Below, one piece after another: positions 54,901 to 62,898 of a stretch of DNA of 64,000 nt. Source of the DNA: Bifidobacterium dentium JCM 1195 = DSM 20436 (GTDB taxonomy: Bacteria > Actinomycetota > Actinomycetes > Actinomycetales > Bifidobacteriaceae). The position numbers were made by a program, and so were the translations under genes. Position 1 is the first letter of the stretch. Each line of letters starts with the position of its first letter. The DNA lies in NCBI RefSeq assembly GCF_001042595.1, contig NZ_AP012326.1:1178001-1242000 (forward strand). Direction: 5' to 3'. The notes below the pieces were generated by a model, which ran no database searches, was not told where the DNA came from, and saw nothing but the letters and a program-made list of their open reading frames with translations.

Positions 54901-55087
54901 CAGTTATCTGTGGAGCGGGCGTGTCAATCAGGCCGACATTTTGCCTGATGACACATACTCACTCGGAGGCATTGCGGTCTATCTGGGCTACGACGCGAAC
55001 CGCGGTCAGCATTTCGAGAACGATCTACTTGCCGTAATGCGCAAGAGTCGCGACGTAATGGAGCGACTCTTTTATGGTCGCGCATGA
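51986..55087 (+). CDS. glnE: Glutamine synthetase adenylyltransferase/deadenylylase
   Basis: 1033 residues. GlnE attaches and removes AMP on glutamine synthetase. Both nucleotidyltransferase domains are seen: GMGKLGAQELNYVSDVDLIY at about 217-236 and GMGRYGGREVNFSSDADVII at about 750-770, each with the GxG...SDxD metal site. Each is followed by a helical GlnE linker with LGRGGLRDVEFTVQ or LGKGGLSDVEWTIQ. The second ATG at 51995 is a possible start but the first fits the leaderless promoter. It ends just before a large inverted repeat. With gltBD it forms the nitrogen-assimilation part of this window. Confidence 0.96.
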   Translation: MGSMQHTFGVRELIRAGLQDLDRARELLQELQDNGVSDDRLQSLMATLEHSCDPDVALRNLIDIIKALQSQGRRFDDIVTSGEGLTRLVTVLGVSDEMGKLMRFRPELVAAAANDACESHLYNHAQRRAHVLEAVGADPQESAMPKASLPLSEAATALRQTYRKQLAAIMAQDAMETDPTTIQPRISQELSDLADAALEGALAIARNEIEGSEHVRFTIIGMGKLGAQELNYVSDVDLIYVVEPADPDTNGMTLNRIGTKLATTLQRVCQSVIMGVAEPTLWQIDGGLRPEGKDGPLVRRLESHEAYYEQWAENWEFQALLKARPVAGDPELGKAYMDMTRPFVWTASKRDNFVYDCQQMRKRVEDLIPAPLKDREIKLGRGGLRDVEFTVQMLQLVHGRSDESLRTRSTLESLQALADGGYVSRKQAKKLSWDYRFERVMEHRQQMWALKRTHLFPDLGNAGLGGIERKRDVDVDALNRNLELRRLARAFHLHPEELVDKYDETRREVRHLHMDIYYRPMLPINAGLDDEQVELSEKAAHERFESIGFADADAAMRHVVALTAGISRAAKINRILLPAVLQWLGEGQNPDMGLLNWRKLEENFGTESEYLGFLRDSPSAAQRLCHVLSNSRFLGDTLNKSVESVTWLGNDEELKPRTRESLDIQTKAALERNAGSINDFANSVRVMRRHEIERIGLAWMSGVTDDATSLAGMTDVYDAIIEASLRWAIRHQLDEMRFDEAPAAIAVIGMGRYGGREVNFSSDADVIIIYRPTEEADDGQANLFARKVQEDLRAILQGPTTFEPKIELDMDLRPEGKNGPLVRSYASCEEYYRSWASTWEHQALLRARHAAGDVALAEDFLVNIANPLRYPKTDPTETQIAEIRKLKARMEAERLPRGVRRERHLKLGKGGLSDVEWTIQLLQLQHAGENANLCVNGTLEALDELERRRLIDAGDAVILRKAWRMCTAARNGSYLWSGRVNQADILPDDTYSLGGIAVYLGYDANRGQHFENDLLAVMRKSRDVMERLFYGRA

Positions 55088-55102
55088 CATGCCAGCCACC
55101 CA

Positions 55103-55263
55103 ATACCCCTAAATCGTTATCTGCCCGCCGTGTGAGCGGAAAAACGAGTGACCATATTAATCTGATTCGAGAAACGGCTGTTTTACGACCCTTTTCAAAA
55201 TCGGACACTCGGATTATTCGTCGCAATGCTCACACGGCGGGCAGATAGCGATTTAAGGGGTAT
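55103..55263. repeat. 161-bp inverted-repeat element after glnE
   Basis: Arms 55103-55137 and 55228-55263 are complementary over 35 bases except one mismatch and one extra A. The outer ends are ATACCCC and GGGGTAT. The 90-base centre has a shorter pair, CGAGTG (55145-55150) with CACTCG (55206-55211). It lies between convergent genes and has no target-site duplication. It may be a miniature mobile element, a repeat family or a structured RNA; a plain terminator would not need such arms. Confidence 0.82.
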
Positions 55264-55282
55264 GTCGTAGTGTGTCGGAGGG

Positions 55283-55555
55283 TCAGTGCACGTACATCGA
55301 CAGCACAATGGCCACCAATGCCACGAAAACCGCGGAGCAGACGGCGAGTATCGCATTGCCGTGTTTGCGTGTACCGAATACCGTTACCAGCGAGATGACG
55401 GCGAATACGATGGACACGTCTACGAAAATCGAACAGAAGAATTTGGCCAGTACCGGTTTGCCAAATGCCAGCGGAATGGAAATCACGGCGAATACGATTG
55501 CCGTGATTGCGCTTTTGGAAATGGGTTTCTTCGTTGAATTGCTTACGTTGCTCAT
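55283..55555 (-). CDS. Small three-helix membrane protein (DUF4190-like)
   Basis: 90 residues. A polar start, SNVSNSTKKPISK, then hydrophobic segments at about 15-32, 38-60 and 66-88; the chain ends at YVH. This resembles short DUF4190-type proteins of unknown function but is not certain. The ATG at 55555 has AGGAG about ten bases upstream, a long but acceptable distance; a longer frame into the pentapeptide gene promoter is ruled out. It is divergent from the pentapeptide-like gene. Confidence 0.62.
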   Translation of the reverse strand: MSNVSNSTKKPISKSAITAIVFAVISIPLAFGKPVLAKFFCSIFVDVSIVFAVISLVTVFGTRKHGNAILAVCSAVFVALVAIVLSMYVH

Positions 55556-55674
55556 AAGGACAATACTCCTGCTGCAGTTTGACATTCTATGTATAGGTTC
55601 ATAGATAAAACATAGGCGCATGGTCATGCGAATACACTGGTGAGTGTCGCCATATTCGGACAGGGAAGATTGTG

Positions 55675-56364
55675 ATGCTACCAGATTCTCGTGTGAAGAA
55701 GACCGTTGCTCCTCGCGTGCCCACGCTGAAGAAGCCGTCCGTATTGGCTGAGATGCGTATGGGCGCGGTCGAGCCGGAAGGCTCCTATGACACCATCCGC
55801 ATTGAAGGGCAACATGCCGCCGATGCAATCTCGGATTGGACGTTGACCACCTTTCTGGACTGCTCTCTGGAAAACCTGACGTTCGAAACGGTGTTGTTCG
55901 ACCATGCAGCCATCACCAGTACGAGGTTCGCCGGATGCGGCATGGTGCACTCGTCGTTCGTGAACGCGTCCATATGCTCAAGCACCTTTGAACACTGTCG
56001 GTTCGGTGCCTGCGACGCTTGGGATTGTGAGACTCGATCCGTCATATTCACAGGCTGCCGGTTTGGCTATCTTAACTTGCGTGGCGCCAAGTGGCACGAT
56101 GTGGTCTTTCGGGATTGCGTGATCGACGATTTCGATGCGGCTCATGCGGTGCTGGGACGCATCGCGTTCCCCGGTACCACGATTCATGCCATCAATCTGC
56201 AGCATGCCGTGGCCGATGACGTTGATCTACGTGGCGCAGAACTGCAGGAGATTCACGACGTCGCCGGCTTGCGCGGCACCACCATGCTCGTAGACCAGAT
56301 CTCCCAACTTGCCCAGTCCTTCGCCGCCAGTCTTGGCATCCGACTGGAGGAGCCTGAGGGCTAG
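55675..56364 (+). CDS. Pentapeptide-repeat-like protein
   Basis: 229 residues. From about residue 55 to 195 the sequence follows the five-residue A(D/N)LxX rhythm in a degenerate form: FLDCSLENLTFETVLFDHAA, FAGCGMVHSSFVNASICSS, FTGCRFGYLNLRGAKWHDV, FRDCVIDDFDAAHAVLG and VDLRGAELQEIH. Such repeats make a right-handed quadrangular helix; some members mimic DNA and protect gyrase (Qnr, MfpA type). Cysteine is unusually frequent at the repeat positions. ATG at 55675 has GGGAAG seven bases upstream, so the GTG just before it is not used. Its function is unknown. Confidence 0.78.
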   Translation: MLPDSRVKKTVAPRVPTLKKPSVLAEMRMGAVEPEGSYDTIRIEGQHAADAISDWTLTTFLDCSLENLTFETVLFDHAAITSTRFAGCGMVHSSFVNASICSSTFEHCRFGACDAWDCETRSVIFTGCRFGYLNLRGAKWHDVVFRDCVIDDFDAAHAVLGRIAFPGTTIHAINLQHAVADDVDLRGAELQEIHDVAGLRGTTMLVDQISQLAQSFAASLGIRLEEPEG

Positions 56365-56407
56365 GAATCATGAACACGCGGTGAATGGGAGGGTCAGTGG
56401 TTCAGGC

Positions 56408-56447
56408 TATAGTTGGCTAGGTCACTTCGGGTGGCCACCTTCAACTA
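56408..56447 (+). promoter_or_regulatory. pyr operon promoter and leader hairpin
   Basis: TATAGT at 56408-56413 is a likely -10. Just after it GGTCAC-TTCGG-GTGGCC (56420-56436) forms a stem, inside a wider pair TAGTTG/CAACTA (56410-56415 with 56442-56447). This places a hairpin at the very 5' end of the pyr transcript. No PyrR site pattern was recognised. Confidence 0.55.
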
Positions 56448-56506
56448 CAAGTTGCATGAAAGGTGAGCCGTTGTCCTCAGTACTCGAACCGGCGACAGAG
56501 ACGCCG

Positions 56507-57469
56507 ATGGTCGGAAAAAGCGTCATCACTCTTGACGATCTTTCCATTCGTCAGATTCAGGAACTGCTGCACAAGGCGCAGTACATCGATTCCCATCGCA
56601 AGGAAGTGGCGCACACCTGTGAAGGCAGGGTGCTTGCCACTTTGTTTTATGAGCCGAGCACGCGTACCCGACTGAGCTTCGAAACCGCCATGTTGCGACT
56701 CGGTGGCAAGGTGATCGGTTTTGCCGGCGCCCAGCTCGCCTCCGTGACCAAGGGCGAGACCATTGCCGATACCCTGAAGACCGTTTCCAATTACGTTGAT
56801 GTGGTCGCCATCCGCCATCCGAAGGAGGGCGCCGCGCTCGTGGCTTCTCGCGCAGCATCCGTGCCGGTCATCAATGCCGGCGATGGCGGGCACATGCACC
56901 CGACGCAGACCCTTGCCGACCTAGCCACCCTGCAGTCCCGTTTCGGACGCATCACCAACCTGACCGTCGGATTGTGCGGCGATTTGACGTTCGGGCGCAC
57001 CGTGCACTCCCTGATCGAAACGCTGTGCCGCTTCGGTAACGTGAACTTCGTACTTATCAGCCCTGACGAGCTCAAGACTCCGCGTTATGTGCTCGACCGT
57101 ATCGATGCCACCGAATCCTGCTCCTACACGGAGGTCAAGGACCTGGCTTCCGTAATCGGCGACCTTGACGTGCTGTATATGACCCGTGTGCAGAAGGAAC
57201 GCTTCTTCAACGAGGATGACTACCTGCGTCTGCGTGATACCTATATTCTCGACGAAGCCAAGATGAGCCTCGCCAAGAAGGACATGGCCGTGCTGCATCC
57301 GCTGCCGCGAGTCAATGAAATCGCAGTTGAAGTCGATGACGATCCCCGCGCCGCCTACTTCGAGCAGGTCAAGAACGGCATGCTTATGCGTATGGCATTG
57401 GAAAGCTCGGTGGTCGGCGACAAACTGCCGGGATACGAACCGCTTGAATCGGAGGAGGTTGCGGCCTGA
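56507..57469 (+). CDS. pyrB: Aspartate carbamoyltransferase, catalytic subunit
   Basis: 320 residues. First committed step of UMP synthesis: carbamoyl phosphate and aspartate to carbamoyl aspartate. The carbamoyl-phosphate site FYEPSTRTRLSFE is at about 48-60 and HPLPRVNEIAVEVD near 265. The ATG at 56507 matches the usual PyrB start by alignment with E. coli. A TTG at 56471 has a better ribosome site (AAAGGTGAG) and would add 12 residues; an ATG at 56456 lacks one. pyrI overlaps it by one base. First gene of the seven-gene operon. Confidence 0.94.
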   Translation: MVGKSVITLDDLSIRQIQELLHKAQYIDSHRKEVAHTCEGRVLATLFYEPSTRTRLSFETAMLRLGGKVIGFAGAQLASVTKGETIADTLKTVSNYVDVVAIRHPKEGAALVASRAASVPVINAGDGGHMHPTQTLADLATLQSRFGRITNLTVGLCGDLTFGRTVHSLIETLCRFGNVNFVLISPDELKTPRYVLDRIDATESCSYTEVKDLASVIGDLDVLYMTRVQKERFFNEDDYLRLRDTYILDEAKMSLAKKDMAVLHPLPRVNEIAVEVDDDPRAAYFEQVKNGMLMRMALESSVVGDKLPGYEPLESEEVAA

Positions 57470-57888
57470 TGGAAGTCACTAGCATTCAGAATGGCATCAT
57501 CATCGATCACGTGCCTGCCGGCACTGCGCTCAAGGTGCTCGAATACTTGAAAATCGACCCGTCCAAGACCAAACTCGCGTTGATCATGAACACCGACAGC
57601 CATATGTATGGTACGAAGGACATCATCAAGATCGAAGATGAGACCGAAGCCGTCAACCTGGATGTGCTTGGCCTCGTGGCCCGCACCGCAACCGTTGGCG
57701 TGGTGCGTGGCGGCAAGATCGTCGAAAAGAAGCAGCCGACGCTGCCGGAGCATGTCGTCAACATCATCAAATGCGTGAATCCACGTTGCGTGACCACCAC
57801 CGAACCGGCCGTGCAGATGTTCCATCTGGTACACTCCGACCGTGCCGAATACCGTTGCGATTACTGCGATGAGGAAGCGAAGTTCTGA
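57469..57888 (+). CDS. pyrI: Aspartate carbamoyltransferase, regulatory subunit
   Basis: 139 residues. PyrI binds CTP and ATP and regulates PyrB. The N-terminal allosteric domain spans about 1-95. The zinc domain has four cysteines in CVNPRC and YRCDYC, spaced normally, at about 103-135. The ATG overlaps the pyrB stop, and pyrC follows after three bases. A PyrI subunit means CTP feedback acts at the enzyme level. Confidence 0.95.
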   Translation: MEVTSIQNGIIIDHVPAGTALKVLEYLKIDPSKTKLALIMNTDSHMYGTKDIIKIEDETEAVNLDVLGLVARTATVGVVRGGKIVEKKQPTLPEHVVNIIKCVNPRCVTTTEPAVQMFHLVHSDRAEYRCDYCDEEAKF

Positions 57889-57891
57889 CCC

Positions 57892-59310
57892 ATGGCCCTC
57901 ACCCTTCACGACATCAAGGTCTGGAATACCGGCGAAGTCATCGACCTGATCGTTCCTGCCGACACCGACGAGACCGTCGACGCCTCAGCCATGACCATCG
58001 CGCCGGGCTTCGAAGACCCGCATGTGCACTTCCGCGATCCCGGGCAGACCTACAAGGAATCGATGGTGTCCGGCTGCACCGCAGCCGCTTCAGGTGGTTA
58101 CACGAACGTACTCATCATGCCGAACACCGTTCCCGCCATGGATGGCGTGAAGGTCAAGGCCGGTCAGCAGGGCGCTTCCGAGGTGCTTGATGCCGGTTAC
58201 GACACCGTCATCGATTATCTGCAGCATTACGAAGCGGTCCATGATGTGAAACTGCCGGTCCGCTACGATTTGTGCGTATGTGCGTCCAAGGGTCGTGCCG
58301 GCAAGGAGGCTACCGATGTGGCCGACTGGATCGGCTACCTGCCGGGGCATGGCGATGATGGGAAGGACCCCTACCAGCTGGCCCATCCGGTGACCGCCAT
58401 CAGCGACGACGGTTCCGCCGTCACCCCGGAGATTCTTGACCAGGTATTCACCAATGTCAAGGAGTCCGGTCTGTACCTGATCGAGCATTGCGAACATCAC
58501 GACACCGGTGCGGTCAACGACGGCCCGGTCTCGCGCAAACTCGGTGTGCCCGGCATCCCGGAGGACACCGAATTGAGAATCGTCGAACGTGACATCGAGA
58601 TGGCACGCAGAACCGGCGTGCACGTGCATTTCCAGCATGTGAGCACCGCAATCTCATTCGATGCGATTCGCAAAGCCAAGGCCGAGGGGCTGCCGATCAC
58701 CTGCGAAACCGCGCCGCACTACATTGCACTGTGTGATGAAGCGTTGCTGGAATACGGCACGCTCGCCAAGATGAATCCGCCGCTTCGCTCCGAAGCCGAT
58801 CGACAGGCCACCATTGCGGCCGTGGCCGACGGCACGGTCGATCTTTTGGCCACCGATCACGCGCCGCACACCATGGAAGAGAAGGAACTCGGCTTCCTCG
58901 ACGCCCCCAACGGCATCATCGGCCTCGAGTGCGCCTATGGCGTGTGCCATAAGGTGCTCGTCGACGGCGGTCACATTTCCGATGAGCGACTCATCGAACT
59001 CATGGCGACCGGTCCGGCAACGCTCATGGGCCACGAGAACACCGACATGACCGTGTTGCTCGACGAGAACGCCGATGCGGTTCCCGGTGATTCCAACACC
59101 AAGCGAGTGCTTGACCTCGGTAAGGTCACGCACCCCGAAAATGTAGACTTGGTGGTGCTCGACACCACCGAGGAATGGATCGTCGACCCGGAGAAGTTCC
59201 ATTCCTCGGCACGCAATACCCCATTTGGCGGATGGCATGTCACCGGCCGTCCGCTGGCTACCGTCATCGGCTCGAAGCTGGCCTTCAGCCGCATCAACAA
59301 GGAGGATTGA
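57892..59310 (+). CDS. pyrC: Dihydroorotase
   Basis: 472 residues, class I (amidohydrolase) dihydroorotase that closes carbamoyl aspartate to dihydroorotate. The zinc motif DPHVHFRDPGQT is at about 42-53. Other metal or substrate positions lie in LIEHCEHHDT and ATDHAPHTMEEK (catalytic Asp). Length is normal or slightly long for class I. Three bases after pyrI; its stop overlaps the pyrF ATG by one base. Confidence 0.94.
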   Translation: MALTLHDIKVWNTGEVIDLIVPADTDETVDASAMTIAPGFEDPHVHFRDPGQTYKESMVSGCTAAASGGYTNVLIMPNTVPAMDGVKVKAGQQGASEVLDAGYDTVIDYLQHYEAVHDVKLPVRYDLCVCASKGRAGKEATDVADWIGYLPGHGDDGKDPYQLAHPVTAISDDGSAVTPEILDQVFTNVKESGLYLIEHCEHHDTGAVNDGPVSRKLGVPGIPEDTELRIVERDIEMARRTGVHVHFQHVSTAISFDAIRKAKAEGLPITCETAPHYIALCDEALLEYGTLAKMNPPLRSEADRQATIAAVADGTVDLLATDHAPHTMEEKELGFLDAPNGIIGLECAYGVCHKVLVDGGHISDERLIELMATGPATLMGHENTDMTVLLDENADAVPGDSNTKRVLDLGKVTHPENVDLVVLDTTEEWIVDPEKFHSSARNTPFGGWHVTGRPLATVIGSKLAFSRINKED

Positions 59311-60272
59311 TGGACCGTCTGATCGAAGCGATCGAATCCAAGCAGAATCCGAGCGTCGTCGGACTGGACCCGACTGAAGCCCTCGTGCCGGCACAGATTG
59401 TGTCGGACTTCGCCGACGAAATCGCCGAACAGGTCGAAGATCCCGCAGAGGCGCCCGCTGCTCAGCTGTCCGTCGCCTTCTTCGAATTCAACCGTGCCGT
59501 CATCGACGCCGTGGCCGACATCGTGCCGGCCGTCAAGCCGCAGATCGCCATGTATGAGGCACTCGGTCCGGCAGGCATCGACGCCTACACCATGACTTGC
59601 GAGTATGCCAAGCAGCAGGGCCTGTACGTGCTCGGCGACGTCAAACGTGGCGACATCGGCTCCACTGCGGCTGCATACGCGCACCATCTGAGCGGCGTGG
59701 CGGAGCAGGGAACCGTCTTCGATCCATGGCATGAGGACGCCGTGACCGTGAACCCATATCTTGGCACCGACGGCATCACCCCATTCGTCGATGCGGCCGC
59801 CGCCACCGACAAGGACATCTTCGTACTGGTACGCACCTCCAACCCGTCCAGCAGCGAATTGCAGGAATTGGAGCTTGCCTCCGGCGAACGCGTGTACGAA
59901 CACGTCGCCGACCTGATCGAAGGCTGGGGTGCCGAAACCATCGGCAGGAACGGCTATTCCCGAGTCGGAGCCGTGGTCGGCGCCACGCATCCGGAGGAGG
60001 GCAAGGCACTGCGCGCCCGCATGCCGCACACCTTCTTCCTGGTGCCGGGATATGGAGCCCAGGGCGGCACCGCACAGGGTGTGGCCGGCATGTTCGACAA
60101 GGACGGTTCCGGGGCACTGGTCAACTCGTCCCGTGGCATTATCGGCGCATGGATGAAGTCCGGCAAGTATTCCGACGGCATGAGCGCCGAATCCGCGCTT
60201 GAACTGGTCGCCGAATCGGCCCGCGAAGCCGCCAAGGACATGCGCGACAATCTGCGCGCGGTCCTACCATGA
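59310..60272 (+). CDS. pyrF: Orotidine 5'-phosphate decarboxylase, type 2
   Basis: 320 residues, the longer actinobacterial subfamily. It removes CO2 from OMP to form UMP. The catalytic lysine is in GDVKRGDIGSTAAAYA at about 109-124 and the N-terminus VVGLDPTEALVP binds substrate. The ATG at 59310 has GGAGG upstream and overlaps the pyrC stop, so a frame open from 59175 is not used. Confidence 0.94.
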   Translation: MDRLIEAIESKQNPSVVGLDPTEALVPAQIVSDFADEIAEQVEDPAEAPAAQLSVAFFEFNRAVIDAVADIVPAVKPQIAMYEALGPAGIDAYTMTCEYAKQQGLYVLGDVKRGDIGSTAAAYAHHLSGVAEQGTVFDPWHEDAVTVNPYLGTDGITPFVDAAAATDKDIFVLVRTSNPSSSELQELELASGERVYEHVADLIEGWGAETIGRNGYSRVGAVVGATHPEEGKALRARMPHTFFLVPGYGAQGGTAQGVAGMFDKDGSGALVNSSRGIIGAWMKSGKYSDGMSAESALELVAESAREAAKDMRDNLRAVLP

Positions 60273-60341
60273 GTCCAGGCGAGCCGGGCCAAATTCGTAA
60301 TTTTTCAAGCCAAACCATCGAACGCAACAGAGAGGGAGTCC

Positions 60342-61160
60342 ATGACCACCGCAACAACGTTCGCTCCGACCGTCGCCGAGGCGACTGAGGCCGGCTTCTT
60401 TCCAAGCCGCCACGAGGTCGAGATCGTTGATAACCGGGAACTGACCGACGGCGTCTATCGCCTGACCTTCCGAGACGAATACATCGCCAGCCATGCCAAG
60501 CCGGCGCAGTTCGTCGATGTGTATTCCAATGATCCGACCAGGCTCATGCCGCGTCCGTTCGGCGTGGCCGAGGTCAACGGCGACGAAGTAAGCCTGATGT
60601 TTGCCGTGGTAGGCAAGGGCACCGCTGAATTCGCGAAGCTGCAAGCCGGAGACGCCGTGCGTGTGATGGGGCCCTTGGGCAACTCGTTCAAGACCAAGGA
60701 GCCGGCCAATTACGTATTGGTCGCCGGCGGTCTCGGCGTACCGCCGCTAGTACGGGCCGCACAGGCCATCGCCGGCATGCAGGGCGCGACAAGCACTGCC
60801 GTATTCGGCTACCGCAACGTGCATTTCGGCGACGAATACGTGGGCAGATATGCCGATTCGGTGTACAGCATCGATGAGTCCGAAGGCAACGTCATCACCT
60901 TGCTTGACCGAATTTCGGATGAACTCACGAACGGGGAACTGAAGCCGGTCATCCTTTCCTGCGGACCACTGCCGATGATGAAGGCCGTGGCGGCGTGGGC
61001 GGCCAAGCGCGGCATCGAATGCCAGCTGAGTCTCGAGCAGCGCATGGGCTGTGGATACGGTACGTGCGTGCTGTGCACGGTCGACACGTTGGACGGACGA
61101 CTGAAAGTATGCTCCGATGGACCGGTGTTCACACGCGAACGTTTGGGATGGGGTGAGTGA
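60342..61160 (+). CDS. pyrK: Dihydroorotate dehydrogenase electron-transfer subunit
   Basis: 272 residues. PyrK carries FAD and a 2Fe-2S cluster and joins PyrD (class 1B) to NAD+. FAD-binding text RPFGVAEV is near 70; the NAD domain has VAGGLGVPPLVRAAQ. Three cysteines in GCGYGTCVLC and one in KVCSDGP form the cluster at about 233-261. A GAGGGAG site lies before the ATG. The N-terminus is about 20 residues longer than in Bacillus. Pairing with the next gene shows NAD-linked, not quinone-linked, orotate synthesis. Confidence 0.92.
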   Translation: MTTATTFAPTVAEATEAGFFPSRHEVEIVDNRELTDGVYRLTFRDEYIASHAKPAQFVDVYSNDPTRLMPRPFGVAEVNGDEVSLMFAVVGKGTAEFAKLQAGDAVRVMGPLGNSFKTKEPANYVLVAGGLGVPPLVRAAQAIAGMQGATSTAVFGYRNVHFGDEYVGRYADSVYSIDESEGNVITLLDRISDELTNGELKPVILSCGPLPMMKAVAAWAAKRGIECQLSLEQRMGCGYGTCVLCTVDTLDGRLKVCSDGPVFTRERLGWGE

Positions 61161-61164
61161 AGGC

Positions 61165-62118
61165 ATGACGACTGACAACATGCAGCACGGCAATCTGTAC
61201 GAACGATACGAGTGGAAGCACCCCACCCAGGTGGCGGGCGTTCCATGGAAGAATCCGGTCGCCACCGCTTCCGGCACGTTCCAATACGCGGCTGTGCGTT
61301 GGTTCTATGATGTGAGCCAGCTTGGGGCGGTCACCACCAAGGGCGTCTCTCCGGTGCCATGGGAGGGCAATCCGGGCATCCGCACCGCCGAAGGCCCGTC
61401 CAGCAACATCAATGCGGTCGGTCTGCAGAATCCGGGCGTCGACCACTATCTGGAGGATGACCTGCCCAAACTGAAGGCCATCAACGCGAATGTCATTGCC
61501 AATGTGGCAGGCCACTGCGATGACGATTATGCCGAAGTCGTGGCCAAGCTCAACGATTCACCAGCCGACATGCTGGAAATCAACGTGAGTTGCCCGAACG
61601 TATCCGCCGGTGGCATGAGCGTGGGTACCGATCCGGTGGCGTTGAGTCGTCTGATCACTCGCCTGCGCAAGATCACCGATAAGAAGATGATCGTCAAGCT
61701 CACTCCGAACGTCACCGACATCACCGTTCCGGCACGTGCGGCCGTGGAAAGCGGTGCCGACGCGCTGAGCCTGATCAACACATTGCTCGGCATGCGTATC
61801 AACATTCGTACTGGCGAGCCGATCATCACGCATGTGACCGGCGGCGTGTCCGGTCCGGCCGTATTGCCGGTGGGTCTTGCCGCCGTGTGGCGCGTGCGCA
61901 CTGCGTTGCCTGAGGTTCCGATTATCGGCATCGGTGGCATTGATTCCGGCGAAAAGGCGCTCGAATATCTGTATGCAGGCGCCAACGCCGTGGAAGTCGG
62001 TGCGGCCGCGTTGTTCGAGCCGACCGCGCCTCTGCGTGTGGCCCGCGAACTTGACGCCCTGCTTGACGCACGTCCGGAACTGGCTGACAAGCTCGCCAAG
62101 GGCGAAACCTGGCGCTAA
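61165..62118 (+). CDS. pyrD: Dihydroorotate dehydrogenase, class 1B catalytic subunit
   Basis: 317 residues, FMN barrel. The active-site cysteine lies in [13 protein letters not shown] at about 143-155; the FMN phosphate text [20 protein letters not shown] is near 258-277. Class 1B is set by the cysteine (not serine) and the neighbouring pyrK. The ATG at 61165 has GAGTGAAGG before it, four bases after the pyrK stop. Confidence 0.94.
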   Translation: MTTDNMQHGNLYERYEWKHPTQVAGVPWKNPVATASGTFQYAAVRWFYDVSQLGAVTTKGVSPVPWEGNPGIRTAEGPSSNINAVGLQNPGVDHYLEDDLPKLKAINANVIANVAGHCDDDYAEVVAKLNDSPADMLEINVSCPNVSAGGMSVGTDPVALSRLITRLRKITDKKMIVKLTPNVTDITVPARAAVESGADALSLINTLLGMRINIRTGEPIITHVTGGVSGPAVLPVGLAAVWRVRTALPEVPIIGIGGIDSGEKALEYLYAGANAVEVGAAALFEPTAPLRVARELDALLDARPELADKLAKGETWR

Positions 62119-62146
62119 CGACCATTCATCGCATGAAGGAGTGACT

Positions 62147-62839
62147 ATGGAATCCCTTGACCACCGTTTTACCGAATTCCTGCTGGAGTCGCAGGCGTTG
62201 AAGTTCGGTGAATTCACATTGAAGTCCGGCCGCAAGTCCCCGTACTTCATCAACGCCGGCGCCTTCAACGACGGCAGGAAAATCGCGACACTCGGCGCAT
62301 TCTATGCTGAAAAGATCGCAGCCGAAATCGAAGCCGGCAACCTGCCGGAAGACATCGACACCGTATTCGGTCCGGCTTATAAGGGCATTCCGCTGGGCGT
62401 CTCCACCGCCATCGCCCTGACGGCCGGGTACGGCATGGAAGTCGGCTACACGTTCGACCGCAAAGAGAAGAAGGATCACGGCGACGGCGGCATGATGGTC
62501 GGCACCCAACTGACCGATGGCATGAAGGTGCTGCTCGTCGATGACGTGATGACCGCAGGCACCGCCGTACGCGAGGTCATTCCGAAGCTTAAGTCCGAAG
62601 CGAACGTCGAAGTCGTGGGCTTGGTGCTGTCCGTGGACCGTATGGAGAAAACCAAGGATTCCGACACCTCCGCAGTGGAAGCCGTCGAAGCGGAATTCGG
62701 CTTCCCGGTGTTCGCCATCGCCAACGTGAAAGAGATCTTCGAAGCCGGCCAGCACATCGAGACCGCGGACGGCGCCCCGTATGTCACGCCGGAGATCAAG
62801 GCCGCCGCCGACTCCTATCTCGAACGGTATGGTGCCTGA
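62147..62839 (+). CDS. pyrE: Orotate phosphoribosyltransferase
   Basis: 230 residues. Adds PRPP to orotate to make OMP. The PRPP-binding loop [13 protein letters not shown] is at about 130-142, and [13 protein letters not shown] is the flexible catalytic loop. ATG at 62147 has AAGGAG six bases upstream. Last gene of the operon: pyrB-I-C-F-K-D-E contains every UMP enzyme except carbamoyl phosphate synthetase, and a perfect terminator follows. Confidence 0.95.
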   Translation: MESLDHRFTEFLLESQALKFGEFTLKSGRKSPYFINAGAFNDGRKIATLGAFYAEKIAAEIEAGNLPEDIDTVFGPAYKGIPLGVSTAIALTAGYGMEVGYTFDRKEKKDHGDGGMMVGTQLTDGMKVLLVDDVMTAGTAVREVIPKLKSEANVEVVGLVLSVDRMEKTKDSDTSAVEAVEAEFGFPVFAIANVKEIFEAGQHIETADGAPYVTPEIKAAADSYLERYGA

Positions 62840-62863
62840 CCGCTCGATACTTGCCGAATATGG

Positions 62864-62896
62864 AAGATCCTCCTTCGCACAATGAAGGAGGATCTT
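62864..62896. terminator. pyr operon terminator
   Basis: AAGATCCTCCTTC (62864-62876) pairs perfectly with GAAGGAGGATCTT (62884-62896) over seven bases, followed by TGTT. The LysR pseudogene ends just beyond it on the other strand, so it may serve both. Confidence 0.93.
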
Positions 62897-62898
62897 TG

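Noticed and set aside
55103..55263. Insertion sequence remnant
   Set aside because: There is no transposase fragment and no target-site duplication; recorded as an inverted-repeat element instead.
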